DNA of 64,000 bases from contig NZ_JBFRGU010000005.1 of the NCBI RefSeq assembly GCF_052115485.1, forward strand, positions 248,001 through 312,000. The letters are read 5' to 3'. Below the pieces are notes generated by a model. That model saw only the letters and a list, made by a program, of their open reading frames with translations, had not been told where the DNA came from and did not search any database. Both the position numbers and the translations under genes were made by a program. Shown here one piece after another: positions 51,797 through 59,497 of the stretch. Each line of letters begins with the position of its first letter. Position 1 is the first letter of the stretch. The DNA is from Microvirga sp052115485 (GTDB lineage: Bacteria; Pseudomonadota; Alphaproteobacteria; Rhizobiales; Beijerinckiaceae).

Positions 51797-53086
51797 TCAG
51801 GCCCGTTCGAGACCGCACCACTCAGAGGCGAAGAGCGCGAGAACTTCGCCGACGCTGAGAATGCTGTCGATGGAAACCCATTCGTCGATGCCGTGATAGC
51901 TGCCGCCGATGGGGCCATAACAGGTCGCGGGCGTGTTTCCGTAAAGCTCGAAGAACCGGACGTCGGTCGTGGCCGTGGAGGCTAAGGTGACCGGCTCCGC
52001 CTTCACGACCTGCCGATGAGCATCCGCGAGGAGCTTCATGAAGGGGGCTTCGCGATCGACGACGCAGCCTTCGGCCTGGAAGCCGCAATACCTCACGTCG
52101 ATGCCGATATTCGCAAGCGCCGGATGCCTTGCCTTCGTTGCGGCGATGTTGGCCTCGATGGCAGTCTTCACGCTCTTCGGGGTGGTGCCCGGATAGAATC
52201 CGACGCGCACCACCATGGTGGCGGAGCAGGGGACGGTCGAACCCCAATCGCCGCCTGCGATGCGTCCGAGATTGAAATTCACCGGATGAGGGTTCGAGCT
52301 GAATTCCGGGTGCCGATTCTCTGGCAGGTTCCAGTCGGTCTCAAGTTCCTGCAAGCCTTGGAAAATCGTGTAGGCGGCGGCAATCGCATTCGTCCCGACG
52401 GACGCTTCGAGCACGTGAGCCGGTTTGCCCATGATGCGGATCGTGATCCACATGACGCCCAGTTGCGATGTCATGATCGATTGCTGGAACGGTTCGGGAA
52501 TGATGGCCGCGTCGGCACGATAGCCGCGCGCGACACAGGCCAGCGCGCCGTTGCCGGTGCATTCCTCTTCGATGACCGATTGAAACATGACGGCGGCGGC
52601 AGGCACGAAACCCAGATCGCGCAAAGCCTCGTAGGCGAGGCAATAGGCGACAAGGCCGGACTTCATGTCGCCCGCGCCACGCCCATAAAGACGCCCGTCG
52701 CGCTCCGTCGGTTCAAAAGCAGGCGTCGTCCAGAGACACGCCTCGCCGGGAGGCACCACATCGATATGGCCGTTGAAGATGAGTGAGCGCCCGCCCGCAC
52801 CGCCCTTCGGTGTGTGGCGGCCGACCACATTCGGGCGGTTCGTGTAGTTCGGATGGACCGGCGGCGAGAAACCGGGAAGGTCCCGGATCGCGGCTGGATC
52901 GACGTCGAAGGTTTCGACCGCGAGGCCCATCTCGGCGAAAATTTCGGCCATGATTTCTTGCCCGGCAAGCTCCCTGCCGAGGGTCGTGTCCACACGGACC
53001 AGGCTGCAAAGCCGCTCGATCGCCTGGTTTCGCCTTGCCGCGACGGCGGAACGCAATTCGCTTCGGAATGTCTCGTCAACGCGCAT
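51797..53086 (-). CDS. M20-family metallo-deacylase (ArgE/DapE type)
   Basis: This 429-residue di-zinc hydrolase has His107 and Asp109 in FNGHIDVVPPG, Asp140 in GRGAGDMKSG and Glu173-Glu174 in VIEEECTGNG. The family removes acyl or formyl groups from amino acids or cleaves small amides. Substrate is unknown; in this place an N-acyl or N-formyl amine is likely. The ATG at 53086 is 6 bases after AGAGGG; an ATG three bases earlier is also possible. It is divergent from the dimethylformamidase-like gene. Confidence 0.9.
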   Translation of the reverse strand: MRVDETFRSELRSAVAARRNQAIERLCSLVRVDTTLGRELAGQEIMAEIFAEMGLAVETFDVDPAAIRDLPGFSPPVHPNYTNRPNVVGRHTPKGGAGGRSLIFNGHIDVVPPGEACLWTTPAFEPTERDGRLYGRGAGDMKSGLVAYCLAYEALRDLGFVPAAAVMFQSVIEEECTGNGALACVARGYRADAAIIPEPFQQSIMTSQLGVMWITIRIMGKPAHVLEASVGTNAIAAAYTIFQGLQELETDWNLPENRHPEFSSNPHPVNFNLGRIAGGDWGSTVPCSATMVVRVGFYPGTTPKSVKTAIEANIAATKARHPALANIGIDVRYCGFQAEGCVVDREAPFMKLLADAHRQVVKAEPVTLASTATTDVRFFELYGNTPATCYGPIGGSYHGIDEWVSIDSILSVGEVLALFASEWCGLERA

Positions 53087-53302
53087 CATGACCCTCTGCA
53101 AATGGCAGCAATCCTCTCGATGAAAGCACCGCCCCACGCCGAACAGTCAAATAGAAACAACAAATGCAGCGCATTCTCCAAACCGATTAAACTTATTTCG
53201 AATATCTATTTGCGAAATGCTCTCGCGACCGATCTTCTCCGGAGCCTGTTCGGGGAATCCGGTGTCTTTACCCGAAAGCGTGTGACGACGAGGAACGGTG
53301 TG

Positions 53303-54934
53303 ATGACAGGTCAGAGCTTTCCCGATTTCGGCCTTACCCCCGAGGAGCGGCGGCGTGCAGTTCACGGGCACTATTACGAGCAGCCCGGCATGGACGGCGC
53401 GCGTGGGGAAATCTGGTGCTACACGGACCGCTATGCCTACCGCGCCGGGGATACCGTCACCCTGTTCGTCAGTTCGACGGCCGAGCGCTATCGGCTCGAC
53501 ATCGTGCGCGACGGCGGCGTCGAGACGCCGGTCCTGACCCTGGAAGGGTTGAGCGCCCGCTGGCAGGATACGCCAGACCAGTGCTCCGTTCTGGGCTGCG
53601 GCTGGAAGGCGTCGCACGCCATTCAAATTCCGGCAGCGTGGAGTTCAGGGGCCTACCGCATCACGTTGACGGCGGAGGGTCGCGATGGGCGGCTGATCCA
53701 TTACCATCATCTTTTCATCCTCCGACCGACGGCTGGGGCCAAACCCGGCCGCATCCTGCAGGTCGCGGCAACCGGCACATGGACCGCTTATAATACCTGG
53801 GGTGGGTCCAATCATTATCAGGGGATTACCGGCCCTAACCGCAACCAATATGCGCCCGTGGTGAGTATCGAGCGCCCGTTCTGCCGCGGCTTCGTCGTCC
53901 TGCCGCCGGGAGCGCCACGTGTGCCTCTGGAGGTTCCCGTGCCGCCCGCGATGCCGCCGCGCTATCCGCACATGGAATGGGCTTACGCGAACGGCTACAG
54001 CAAGAAATACACGTCCTCCGGCTGGGCGAGCTATGACAGCCACTTCTTTCGCTGGGCCGAGCGGGCGGGCTACGCCATCGATCTGGCGAGCCAGCATGAA
54101 CTCCACGTCGAGCCGGAGATTCTGAACGGGTACGATTGCGTCGTCTTCGTCGGGCATGACGAATACTGGACCTGGGAGATGCGCGACGCCGTCGAAACTT
54201 ATGTGAAACGCGGCGGCAAAGCCGCGCGCTTCGCGGGCAACTTCATGTGGCAGACGCGGTTGGAGGACGAGGGCCGCCGTCAGGTCTGCTACAAATACCG
54301 CGTGGAGGAAGATCCGATCCTGCAAGGAGGCGATCTCACGCGCCTGAGCACGTCCTGGGAAGATCCCCGCGTCGGGCGGCCCGGTTCCGAAACCTTCGGT
54401 CTTATCGCCACGCGGGGGCTTTATGTGGGCTGGGGCGGTTGCGCCCCGCGCGGCGCGAGGGGCTTTCCGATCTACCGCCCGGAACACTGGGCTTTTGCGG
54501 GAACGGGCATTTATTACGGCGATATTTTGGGCGCGGATTCACACGTCTTCGGGTACGAGGTCGACGGCCTCGACTACATCATTGAAGGCGGCTTGCCGCG
54601 CCCGGCGGAAGGCAGCGGTGCGCCGGAAGGCTTACAGATCATCGGGCTTGGCATGTCCTCTCTCAAGGAGGAGAGCGCGGACATTCCGGCGGACGATCAA
54701 TTCCTTTCCGATGAGGACGCGCTTTTCGTCGCCAAGACGCTGATCGGCAACGAGAGCGCGGCGGCGGTGGATAAGATCAAGCGCGGCGCGGGCATGATGG
54801 TCAATTTCCCGATGGGGAAGGGCGAGGTGTTCCATGCGGGAAGCTGTGAATGGGTCGCTGGGCTCTTGAGAAAAGATCCGATGGTGGAAATGGTGACCGC
54901 GAACATCATGAACCGCTATCTCAGCGGTCGTTGA
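53303..54934 (+). CDS. N,N-dimethylformamidase large-subunit family protein (short form)
   Basis: This 543-residue protein matches the large subunit of dimethylformamidase, an amidohydrolase with a mononuclear iron held by Tyr, Tyr, His and Glu. The iron-site pattern is visible as VGHDEYWTWEMRDA, with His285 and Glu287. Y163 in YNTWGGSNHYQG is conserved-looking and a candidate ligand. The described enzyme is about 760 residues and has a small subunit. Here the N-terminal region is shorter and no small-subunit gene is near, so activity on DMF is doubtful. ATG 53303 is chosen on GAGGA 9 bases upstream. Confidence 0.85.
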   Translation: MTGQSFPDFGLTPEERRRAVHGHYYEQPGMDGARGEIWCYTDRYAYRAGDTVTLFVSSTAERYRLDIVRDGGVETPVLTLEGLSARWQDTPDQCSVLGCGWKASHAIQIPAAWSSGAYRITLTAEGRDGRLIHYHHLFILRPTAGAKPGRILQVAATGTWTAYNTWGGSNHYQGITGPNRNQYAPVVSIERPFCRGFVVLPPGAPRVPLEVPVPPAMPPRYPHMEWAYANGYSKKYTSSGWASYDSHFFRWAERAGYAIDLASQHELHVEPEILNGYDCVVFVGHDEYWTWEMRDAVETYVKRGGKAARFAGNFMWQTRLEDEGRRQVCYKYRVEEDPILQGGDLTRLSTSWEDPRVGRPGSETFGLIATRGLYVGWGGCAPRGARGFPIYRPEHWAFAGTGIYYGDILGADSHVFGYEVDGLDYIIEGGLPRPAEGSGAPEGLQIIGLGMSSLKEESADIPADDQFLSDEDALFVAKTLIGNESAAAVDKIKRGAGMMVNFPMGKGEVFHAGSCEWVAGLLRKDPMVEMVTANIMNRYLSGR

Positions 54935-54945
54935 ACGGAAGCGCC

Positions 54946-55422
54946 ATGGCCGAAATCGACGGCATCGTCATTCGCGAGGCATCGATACCGGATTTCGAGA
55001 CGGTGGCGGCGATGCTGCGAAAGCTCGGGGCCCATGTGGGCGCGAGCCCGAAGGTCACCGCCGCTGATCTCGCGGCGTTCGGCCCCGGTGGTCGCGGCCA
55101 CACGGAAATCCTGGTAGCGGAGGAGGGCGGCGCGATTGTCGGCATTGCCCTCTATTCCATCGTCTTCTCCGCGTGGCGGGGGCGTCCGGGAATCTACGTG
55201 TCTGACCTGTTCGTGGAAGACAGCGCGCGCGGTACGGGGCTCGGCACGCGCTTGTTGCGCGCCGCTGTTGCACGGGAGATCTCGCGCGGCTGCGCCTATC
55301 TCAAACTCGATGTGGACAAAAGCAACGCTGCGGGCCTCTCGTTCTATGAGAAGCGCGGTTTCAAACTCAGCGACCACGATCACACGATGGTGCTGGAGCA
55401 GGACGGCATGGCGCGCCTGTAA
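54946..55422 (+). CDS. GNAT-family N-acetyltransferase
   Basis: This 158-residue protein has the acetyl-CoA binding motif ARGTGLGTRLLRAAVAREIS (R/Q-x-x-G-x-G) and the C-terminal SFYEKRGFK. It starts 11 bases after the dimethylformamidase-like gene, so both are co-transcribed. Acetylation of a small amine released in the pathway would fit, but this is inference. ATG 54946 is used; the frame is open further upstream inside the preceding gene. Confidence 0.88.
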   Translation: MAEIDGIVIREASIPDFETVAAMLRKLGAHVGASPKVTAADLAAFGPGGRGHTEILVAEEGGAIVGIALYSIVFSAWRGRPGIYVSDLFVEDSARGTGLGTRLLRAAVAREISRGCAYLKLDVDKSNAAGLSFYEKRGFKLSDHDHTMVLEQDGMARL

Positions 55423-55459
55423 ACGGTCGGGCTCCGCGAGGGAGCCCGAGCCGAAGACG

Positions 55460-55990
55460 TTACGCCGCGAGGGCGCTGGCCTCGAGCGCGATCGCCGCCG
55501 AGGCGATGATGGCCGCAAAACGCACGGCGGTCTGGATCACGTCCGTCGAAACGCCGGCCTGACGGAGCGTTTCTTCGTGCGCATCGATGCACATGCCGCA
55601 GCCGTTGATGGCGGAGACGGCAAGCGACCAGAGTTCGAAATCGAGCTTGTCGACACCGGGATTGCCGATCACGTTCATGCGCAACTTCGCAGGCATCGAA
55701 CGATAGTCCTTGTTCGCCGCCAGATGCACGAAACGGTAATAGACGTTGTTCATGCCCATGATGGCGGCTGCCGACTTCGCCGCGTTGAGCGCCGTCGGCG
55801 AGAGCTTGCTGGACGCTTCGGCGATGAGGGCATTGCGCACGTCTTCATTGCGCGAGGCGATTCCGCAGGCGACGAAGAGGCCGTATTTCTGCTGATCGTT
55901 CAGCACCTCGTCGCTTCCCATGGACGAGAGGTTCAGACGAACGTCCTTGGCAAAATCGGGAATCGCCTGCTTCAACGTATCGATCGACAT
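55460..55990 (-). CDS. ahpD: Alkyl hydroperoxidase AhpD
   Basis: This 176-residue carboxymuconolactone-decarboxylase-fold protein has the active site C131-G-M-C134 with His138 in INGCGMCIDAHEE. AhpD is the electron donor that reduces the resting disulphide of AhpC. It is downstream of ahpC on the same strand, but about 190 bases away, with a palindromic repeat (56030-56130) between the two. Confidence 0.93.
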   Translation of the reverse strand: MSIDTLKQAIPDFAKDVRLNLSSMGSDEVLNDQQKYGLFVACGIASRNEDVRNALIAEASSKLSPTALNAAKSAAAIMGMNNVYYRFVHLAANKDYRSMPAKLRMNVIGNPGVDKLDFELWSLAVSAINGCGMCIDAHEETLRQAGVSTDVIQTAVRFAAIIASAAIALEASALAA

Positions 55991-56029
55991 CGATCATCCT
56001 TCGCGTGTCTCGCCGTGTCGGCGACTAAT

Positions 56030-56130
56030 GCTTGATCCTGTCTCTTTGAACACGATCAAGCACTCGTTTCTTTAGATTCCCGCACGATCCGGGCGAACAA
56101 CCGGTTTCCACTTGTTCTGATCATGCTCTA
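56030..56130. repeat. Two-module palindromic repeat (copy 4)
   Basis: Stem-loop GCTTGATCCTGTCTC / GAACACGATCAAGC is followed by module two (GATCCGGGCGAACAACCG ... TGATCATGCTCTA). It is nearly the same as copies 1 to 3 and is placed between ahpC and ahpD. Confidence 0.85.
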
Positions 56131-56181
56131 AGGGGCGCGGGTCGCAAAAAAACCTGCGACCCGTCTCGCGTTTTGAAAAAA

Positions 56182-56736
56182 TCAAGCCGCCTTGAGCGTC
56201 TCACCGCCGACCTGGCGGTTGCACGGGCACAGCTCGTCGGTCTGCAGCGCATCCAGAACGCGCAGCGTATCTTTCGGCGCGCGTCCGACATTCAGGTTCG
56301 TCGCATAGACGTGCTGGATCGTGTTGTCGGGATCGACCACAAAAGTATAGCGATAGGGAACGCCATCAGCGGAGCGGACGCCGAGACCGTCGATGAGCTC
56401 GCCCTTGGTGTCGGCGAACGACCAGATCGGCAGCTTGTTGAGATCCGCATGATCGCGGCGCCATGCCAGCTTCACGAATTCATTGTCGGCCGAGCCACCC
56501 AGAACGACCGCGTCGCGATCCGCGAATTCGGAGTTGAGGCGCGCGAACTCGGCAATCTCGGTGGGGCAAACGAACGTGAAGTCCTTGGGGTAGAAGAAGA
56601 TCACCTTCCACTTTCCGGGGAAGCTCTCGGCGGTGATCGTCTCGAAGGCGGAGACGCCGTTTTCTTCATGATTGTTGAAACCGGGCTTGACGCCGGTCAC
56701 GGAGAAATTGGGCAACTTGTCGCCGATGCCGAGCAT
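56182..56736 (-). CDS. ahpC: Peroxiredoxin AhpC (alkyl hydroperoxide reductase)
   Basis: This 184-residue typical two-cysteine peroxiredoxin has the peroxidatic Cys57 in FYPKDFTFVCPTEI and resolving cysteines Cys170 and Cys172 in TDELCPCNRQ. It reduces peroxides and is re-reduced through AhpD. ATG 56736 (MLGIGDKLPNFSV) fits the family; two upstream in-frame ATGs are less likely. It is divergent from the OxyR-like regulator, the usual layout for OxyR control. Confidence 0.95.
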   Translation of the reverse strand: MLGIGDKLPNFSVTGVKPGFNNHEENGVSAFETITAESFPGKWKVIFFYPKDFTFVCPTEIAEFARLNSEFADRDAVVLGGSADNEFVKLAWRRDHADLNKLPIWSFADTKGELIDGLGVRSADGVPYRYTFVVDPDNTIQHVYATNLNVGRAPKDTLRVLDALQTDELCPCNRQVGGETLKAA

Positions 56737-56847
56737 GATGGTCTCCATTCGAGGGATCAGGTTTTCTGAGGATACAGTGGGCCTAGGCACGGGCCTGCAT
56801 GTTCCTCTGTCGATTTATTGCGTCGCACAAAGAATTGGTTCGGTCAA

Positions 56848-56875
56848 ATCGATTAAATTTGTCATTTTCATCGAT
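56848..56875. promoter_or_regulatory. AT-rich operator candidate between ahpC and oxyR
   Basis: ATCGAT occurs at 56848-56853 and again at 56870-56875, 22 bases apart (two helical turns), inside the AT-rich sequence between the divergent ahpC and oxyR genes. OxyR contacts four adjacent turns of DNA, so paired sites at this spacing could be half of its operator. This is a placement guess, with no consensus match claimed. Confidence 0.3.
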
Positions 56876-56914
56876 TTTTCCAATAAGGGGATAATTCCAT
56901 GCGAGGCATCCCTG

Positions 56915-57844
56915 ATGGCGAACATTTCGATCCGGCAATTGCGGTACTTTCTGGCTCTCGTGGACACATCGTCCTTCTCGAAAGCGGCGAAACGGGTCGG
57001 TATCACGCAGTCGACCTTGAGCGCCGCGATCCAGGAGATGGAGAACGCACTCGGGGTTTGCCTCGTGGAGCGCAGCGGACGGCATTTCGCGTTGATGGCA
57101 ACGGGTGAGCTTCTGGCGCGAGAGGCGCGGGACATTGTTGCCCGGGTCGACGATCTTCCCACCAGTCTTTCCCGGGAGGCGCGCCCGCTCACGACGCGAC
57201 TCAGGCTCGGCGTTGTTCCCTCGATCGCGCCCTTTCTTCTCCCCAAAGCCCTGCCGCACATCCGTGGGGCGTTTCCCGAATTGCACGTGGCGGTTCGCGA
57301 AGGTTTAAGCCGCTCGCTCATCGCCGATATCAGATCCGGCAATCTGGACGCGGCGATCATCGCGCTCCCTTTCACAACGACCGGCTTCCAGGTCGAGCCT
57401 CTGTGCGAGGACGAATTTCTCGTGGCCGTTTCCGAGCGCCATCGTCTGGCCAACAGCAGAGCCGTCTCAGCGGAGGATTTGCAGGACGAGCCGATCCTGC
57501 TTCTGGAATCGGGGCATTGCCTGCGCGATCAGGTTTTGTCCTTTACCGGCCTTCGGCCTCCGAACGAGGCTGACGACATCAGGGCCATGAGTCTTCTGAC
57601 GCTCGTGCAGCTGGCCGAGAACGATCTCGGAATCACCTTCCTGCCCAGGATCGCGATTGCAGCGGGCATTGCGCAAGGGACGAGCCTGCGTCTGATTCCG
57701 TATCGAAACGAACGCTCGTCACGCACCCTCGCGCTCATCTGGCGGGCGGGGGCAAGTCGTACGCCGGATTATCTTATTCTGGCGGAAACGCTTCGCGATC
57801 TTTGCCGACAGTTTCTCGACGTCTACAATCCCGAAGAGACGTGA
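56915..57844 (+). CDS. oxyR: OxyR-like LysR-family peroxide regulator lacking the resolving Cys
   Basis: This 309-residue LysR regulator has the helix-turn-helix SFSKAAKRVGITQSTLSAAI. The OxyR sensor sequence ESGHCLRDQVLSFTGL carries Cys202, the equivalent of E. coli Cys199. At the place of the resolving Cys208 (9 residues on) there is Thr211. Gene order, divergent from ahpC-ahpD, supports a peroxide role. With one sensor cysteine it might work by sulfenic acid, by mixed disulphide, or with a different cysteine. ATG 56915 fits the family start. Confidence 0.88.
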   Translation: MANISIRQLRYFLALVDTSSFSKAAKRVGITQSTLSAAIQEMENALGVCLVERSGRHFALMATGELLAREARDIVARVDDLPTSLSREARPLTTRLRLGVVPSIAPFLLPKALPHIRGAFPELHVAVREGLSRSLIADIRSGNLDAAIIALPFTTTGFQVEPLCEDEFLVAVSERHRLANSRAVSAEDLQDEPILLLESGHCLRDQVLSFTGLRPPNEADDIRAMSLLTLVQLAENDLGITFLPRIAIAAGIAQGTSLRLIPYRNERSSRTLALIWRAGASRTPDYLILAETLRDLCRQFLDVYNPEET

Positions 57845-57869
57845 GACGGCTGGCGGTTGCTTTTCCCGG

Positions 57870-58409
57870 TTACAGGGGGAGCGGGCGGGATGGCGGCTCA
57901 TCGAGCCCACGCCCCAAGGTCTTTTGCATCAGCACTGTCGAGAGCCAGCGTCCGTGTTTGTAGCCGACGCCTTTCAGCACACCCGCATCCTCAAACCCGA
58001 GCGCCCGGTGAACCCCGATGGAGCCCTGGGATTGCTCATCGCCGATGACGGCGACCATAAGGCGAAAATCGCGCTCCTCGCTCTCCGAAATTAAAGCTGT
58101 CAGCAGTAACTTTCCGATGCCGCGCCGTTGCGCTTGCGGTGCGATGTAAATCGAATCCTCCACCGTCGAGCGATAAGCCGGACGTGGCCGATAGGGACCG
58201 GCATAGGCGTAGCCGAGAACCGCTCCATCATCTTCCGCGACGAGATAGGGAAAGTCTCCTTCCATTAGAACCGCACGGCGGCGCGCCATTTCCGCCTTCT
58301 CCGGCGGATCGAGTTCGAAGGAGGCGGTGCCATGGATGACCGCGTGGGCGTAGATTGCCGCGATGGCCGAAATGTCGGATTCTCGAGAGGCGCGGATGAG
58401 AAGGCTCAT
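57870..58409 (-). CDS. GNAT-family N-acetyltransferase, phosphinothricin-type (Pat/YncA)
   Basis: This 179-residue protein has the Pat-family start RASRESDISAIAAIYAHAVI then GTASFELDPP. The acetyl-CoA loop is IAPQAQRRGIGKLLLTALI, and the end is GFEDAGVLKGVGYKHGRWL. Relatives acetylate phosphinothricin or methionine sulfoximine; the natural substrate is unknown. A terminator of the Bax inhibitor gene lies just upstream of it. Confidence 0.9.
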   Translation of the reverse strand: MSLLIRASRESDISAIAAIYAHAVIHGTASFELDPPEKAEMARRRAVLMEGDFPYLVAEDDGAVLGYAYAGPYRPRPAYRSTVEDSIYIAPQAQRRGIGKLLLTALISESEERDFRLMVAVIGDEQSQGSIGVHRALGFEDAGVLKGVGYKHGRWLSTVLMQKTLGRGLDEPPSRPLPL

Positions 58410-58444
58410 GTCTTCGTCCTATCGCCCGGGCGTGGTCCCGCGCA

Positions 58445-58473
58445 ACAAAAAAGCCCCGACGAGGCCGGGGCTT
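58445..58473 (-). terminator. Rho-independent terminator of the Bax inhibitor-1 gene
   Basis: Read on the minus strand, AAGCCCCGG / CCGGGGCTT form a strong stem followed by TTTTTT, 24 bases after the stop codon at 58497. Confidence 0.85.
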
Positions 58474-58496
58474 TCGGATCGTTTTATCCGGGTCGC

Positions 58497-59276
58497 TTAG
58501 TTGTTGCGGTTGCCCACGAGCGCCAGCAGGAACTGGAACATGTTGATGAAGTCGAGATAGAGCTGCAGGGCGCCGAAGACCGAAACCTTGGCGGCGGCTT
58601 CGCCGTCGAAGTTCCCGTACAGATACATCTCCTTCAGCTTCTGCGTGTCGTAGGCGGTGAGGCCCGCGAAGATCAGAACGCCGATCACGGAAATGCCCAT
58701 CTGGAGCATGGTCGAACCGAGGAAGATGTTCACCAGCGAGGCCAGGATCAGACCGACGACGCCCATGATCAGGAACGAGCCGATGCCCGAGAGGCTACGG
58801 TTCGTGGTGTAGCCCCAGAGCGACAGCGAGCCGAAGGCGGCTGCCGTGATGAAGAACACCTGCACGACGCTCGCGCCCGTATAACGGATCAGAATCGTCG
58901 AGAGCGAAGCGCCCATCACCGCCGCGAAGGCGAAGAAGGTGCCGCGCGCCGAAGCCGCCGACATCTTATCCATGCGGAATGAGAACAGGAAAATGAAGGC
59001 GAGCGGCGCCAGAGCCACGACCCACATCAGAGGCGTGGTATACAGAACACGGCCGAATTCAGTCAGATAAACACCGCCAAGCCGCATGGCGGCATCCGCC
59101 TCGCTGCCGGCCACGGCGAGCTTGTTCACGCCCAGAGCCACGAGAGCCGAAATGGCCAGGCCCAGGATCATGTTGTTGTAGACGCCGAGCATGAAAGCGC
59201 GCAGGCCCTGGTCGACCTCTGCGGCCGTCCGGGTGACGCCGGCGCCGGCATATTGGTTCTGCTGATACGGTTGCAT
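58497..59276 (-). CDS. Bax inhibitor-1 / YccA family membrane protein
   Basis: This 259-residue protein has seven membrane segments and the family sequences VVALAPLAFIFLFSFRMD, FFITAAAFGSLSLWGYTTNR, GLTAYDTQKLKEMY and LYLDFINMFQFLLALVG. Bacterial members interact with FtsH or conduct ions such as calcium; the exact role here is unknown. ATG 59276 (MQPYQQNQYAGAGVTRT) is chosen because the upstream frame gives no family residues. Confidence 0.93.
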   Translation of the reverse strand: MQPYQQNQYAGAGVTRTAAEVDQGLRAFMLGVYNNMILGLAISALVALGVNKLAVAGSEADAAMRLGGVYLTEFGRVLYTTPLMWVVALAPLAFIFLFSFRMDKMSAASARGTFFAFAAVMGASLSTILIRYTGASVVQVFFITAAAFGSLSLWGYTTNRSLSGIGSFLIMGVVGLILASLVNIFLGSTMLQMGISVIGVLIFAGLTAYDTQKLKEMYLYGNFDGEAAAKVSVFGALQLYLDFINMFQFLLALVGNRNN

Positions 59277-59425
59277 CGGAGTCCTCTCGCGGTGTCCCGT
59301 TGAAAATGTTCCCTCGAAAGGCCGGAATCGGCCTTCGGTCGCCGGTTTTCGGCAACATTGGGAAATATGAGTGGTCGCTTTCGGTTTCGCAAGAGGTAAG
59401 GTCAAGCTTCGCGGGTTCGTGAAAG

Positions 59426-59456
59426 AAAAGGCGAAGATGAAATTTTCACTTCGCCC
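59426..59456 (-). terminator. Rho-independent-like terminator after the ABC permease
   Basis: On the minus strand, GGCGAAGTGAAA / TTTCATCTTCGCC form a long stem followed by TTTTC, about 42 bases after the permease stop codon at 59498. Confidence 0.75.
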
Positions 59457-59497
59457 CTAAGAGGCCGCTCCCCGTTTCATTGTCACAGGCGTGAGGG

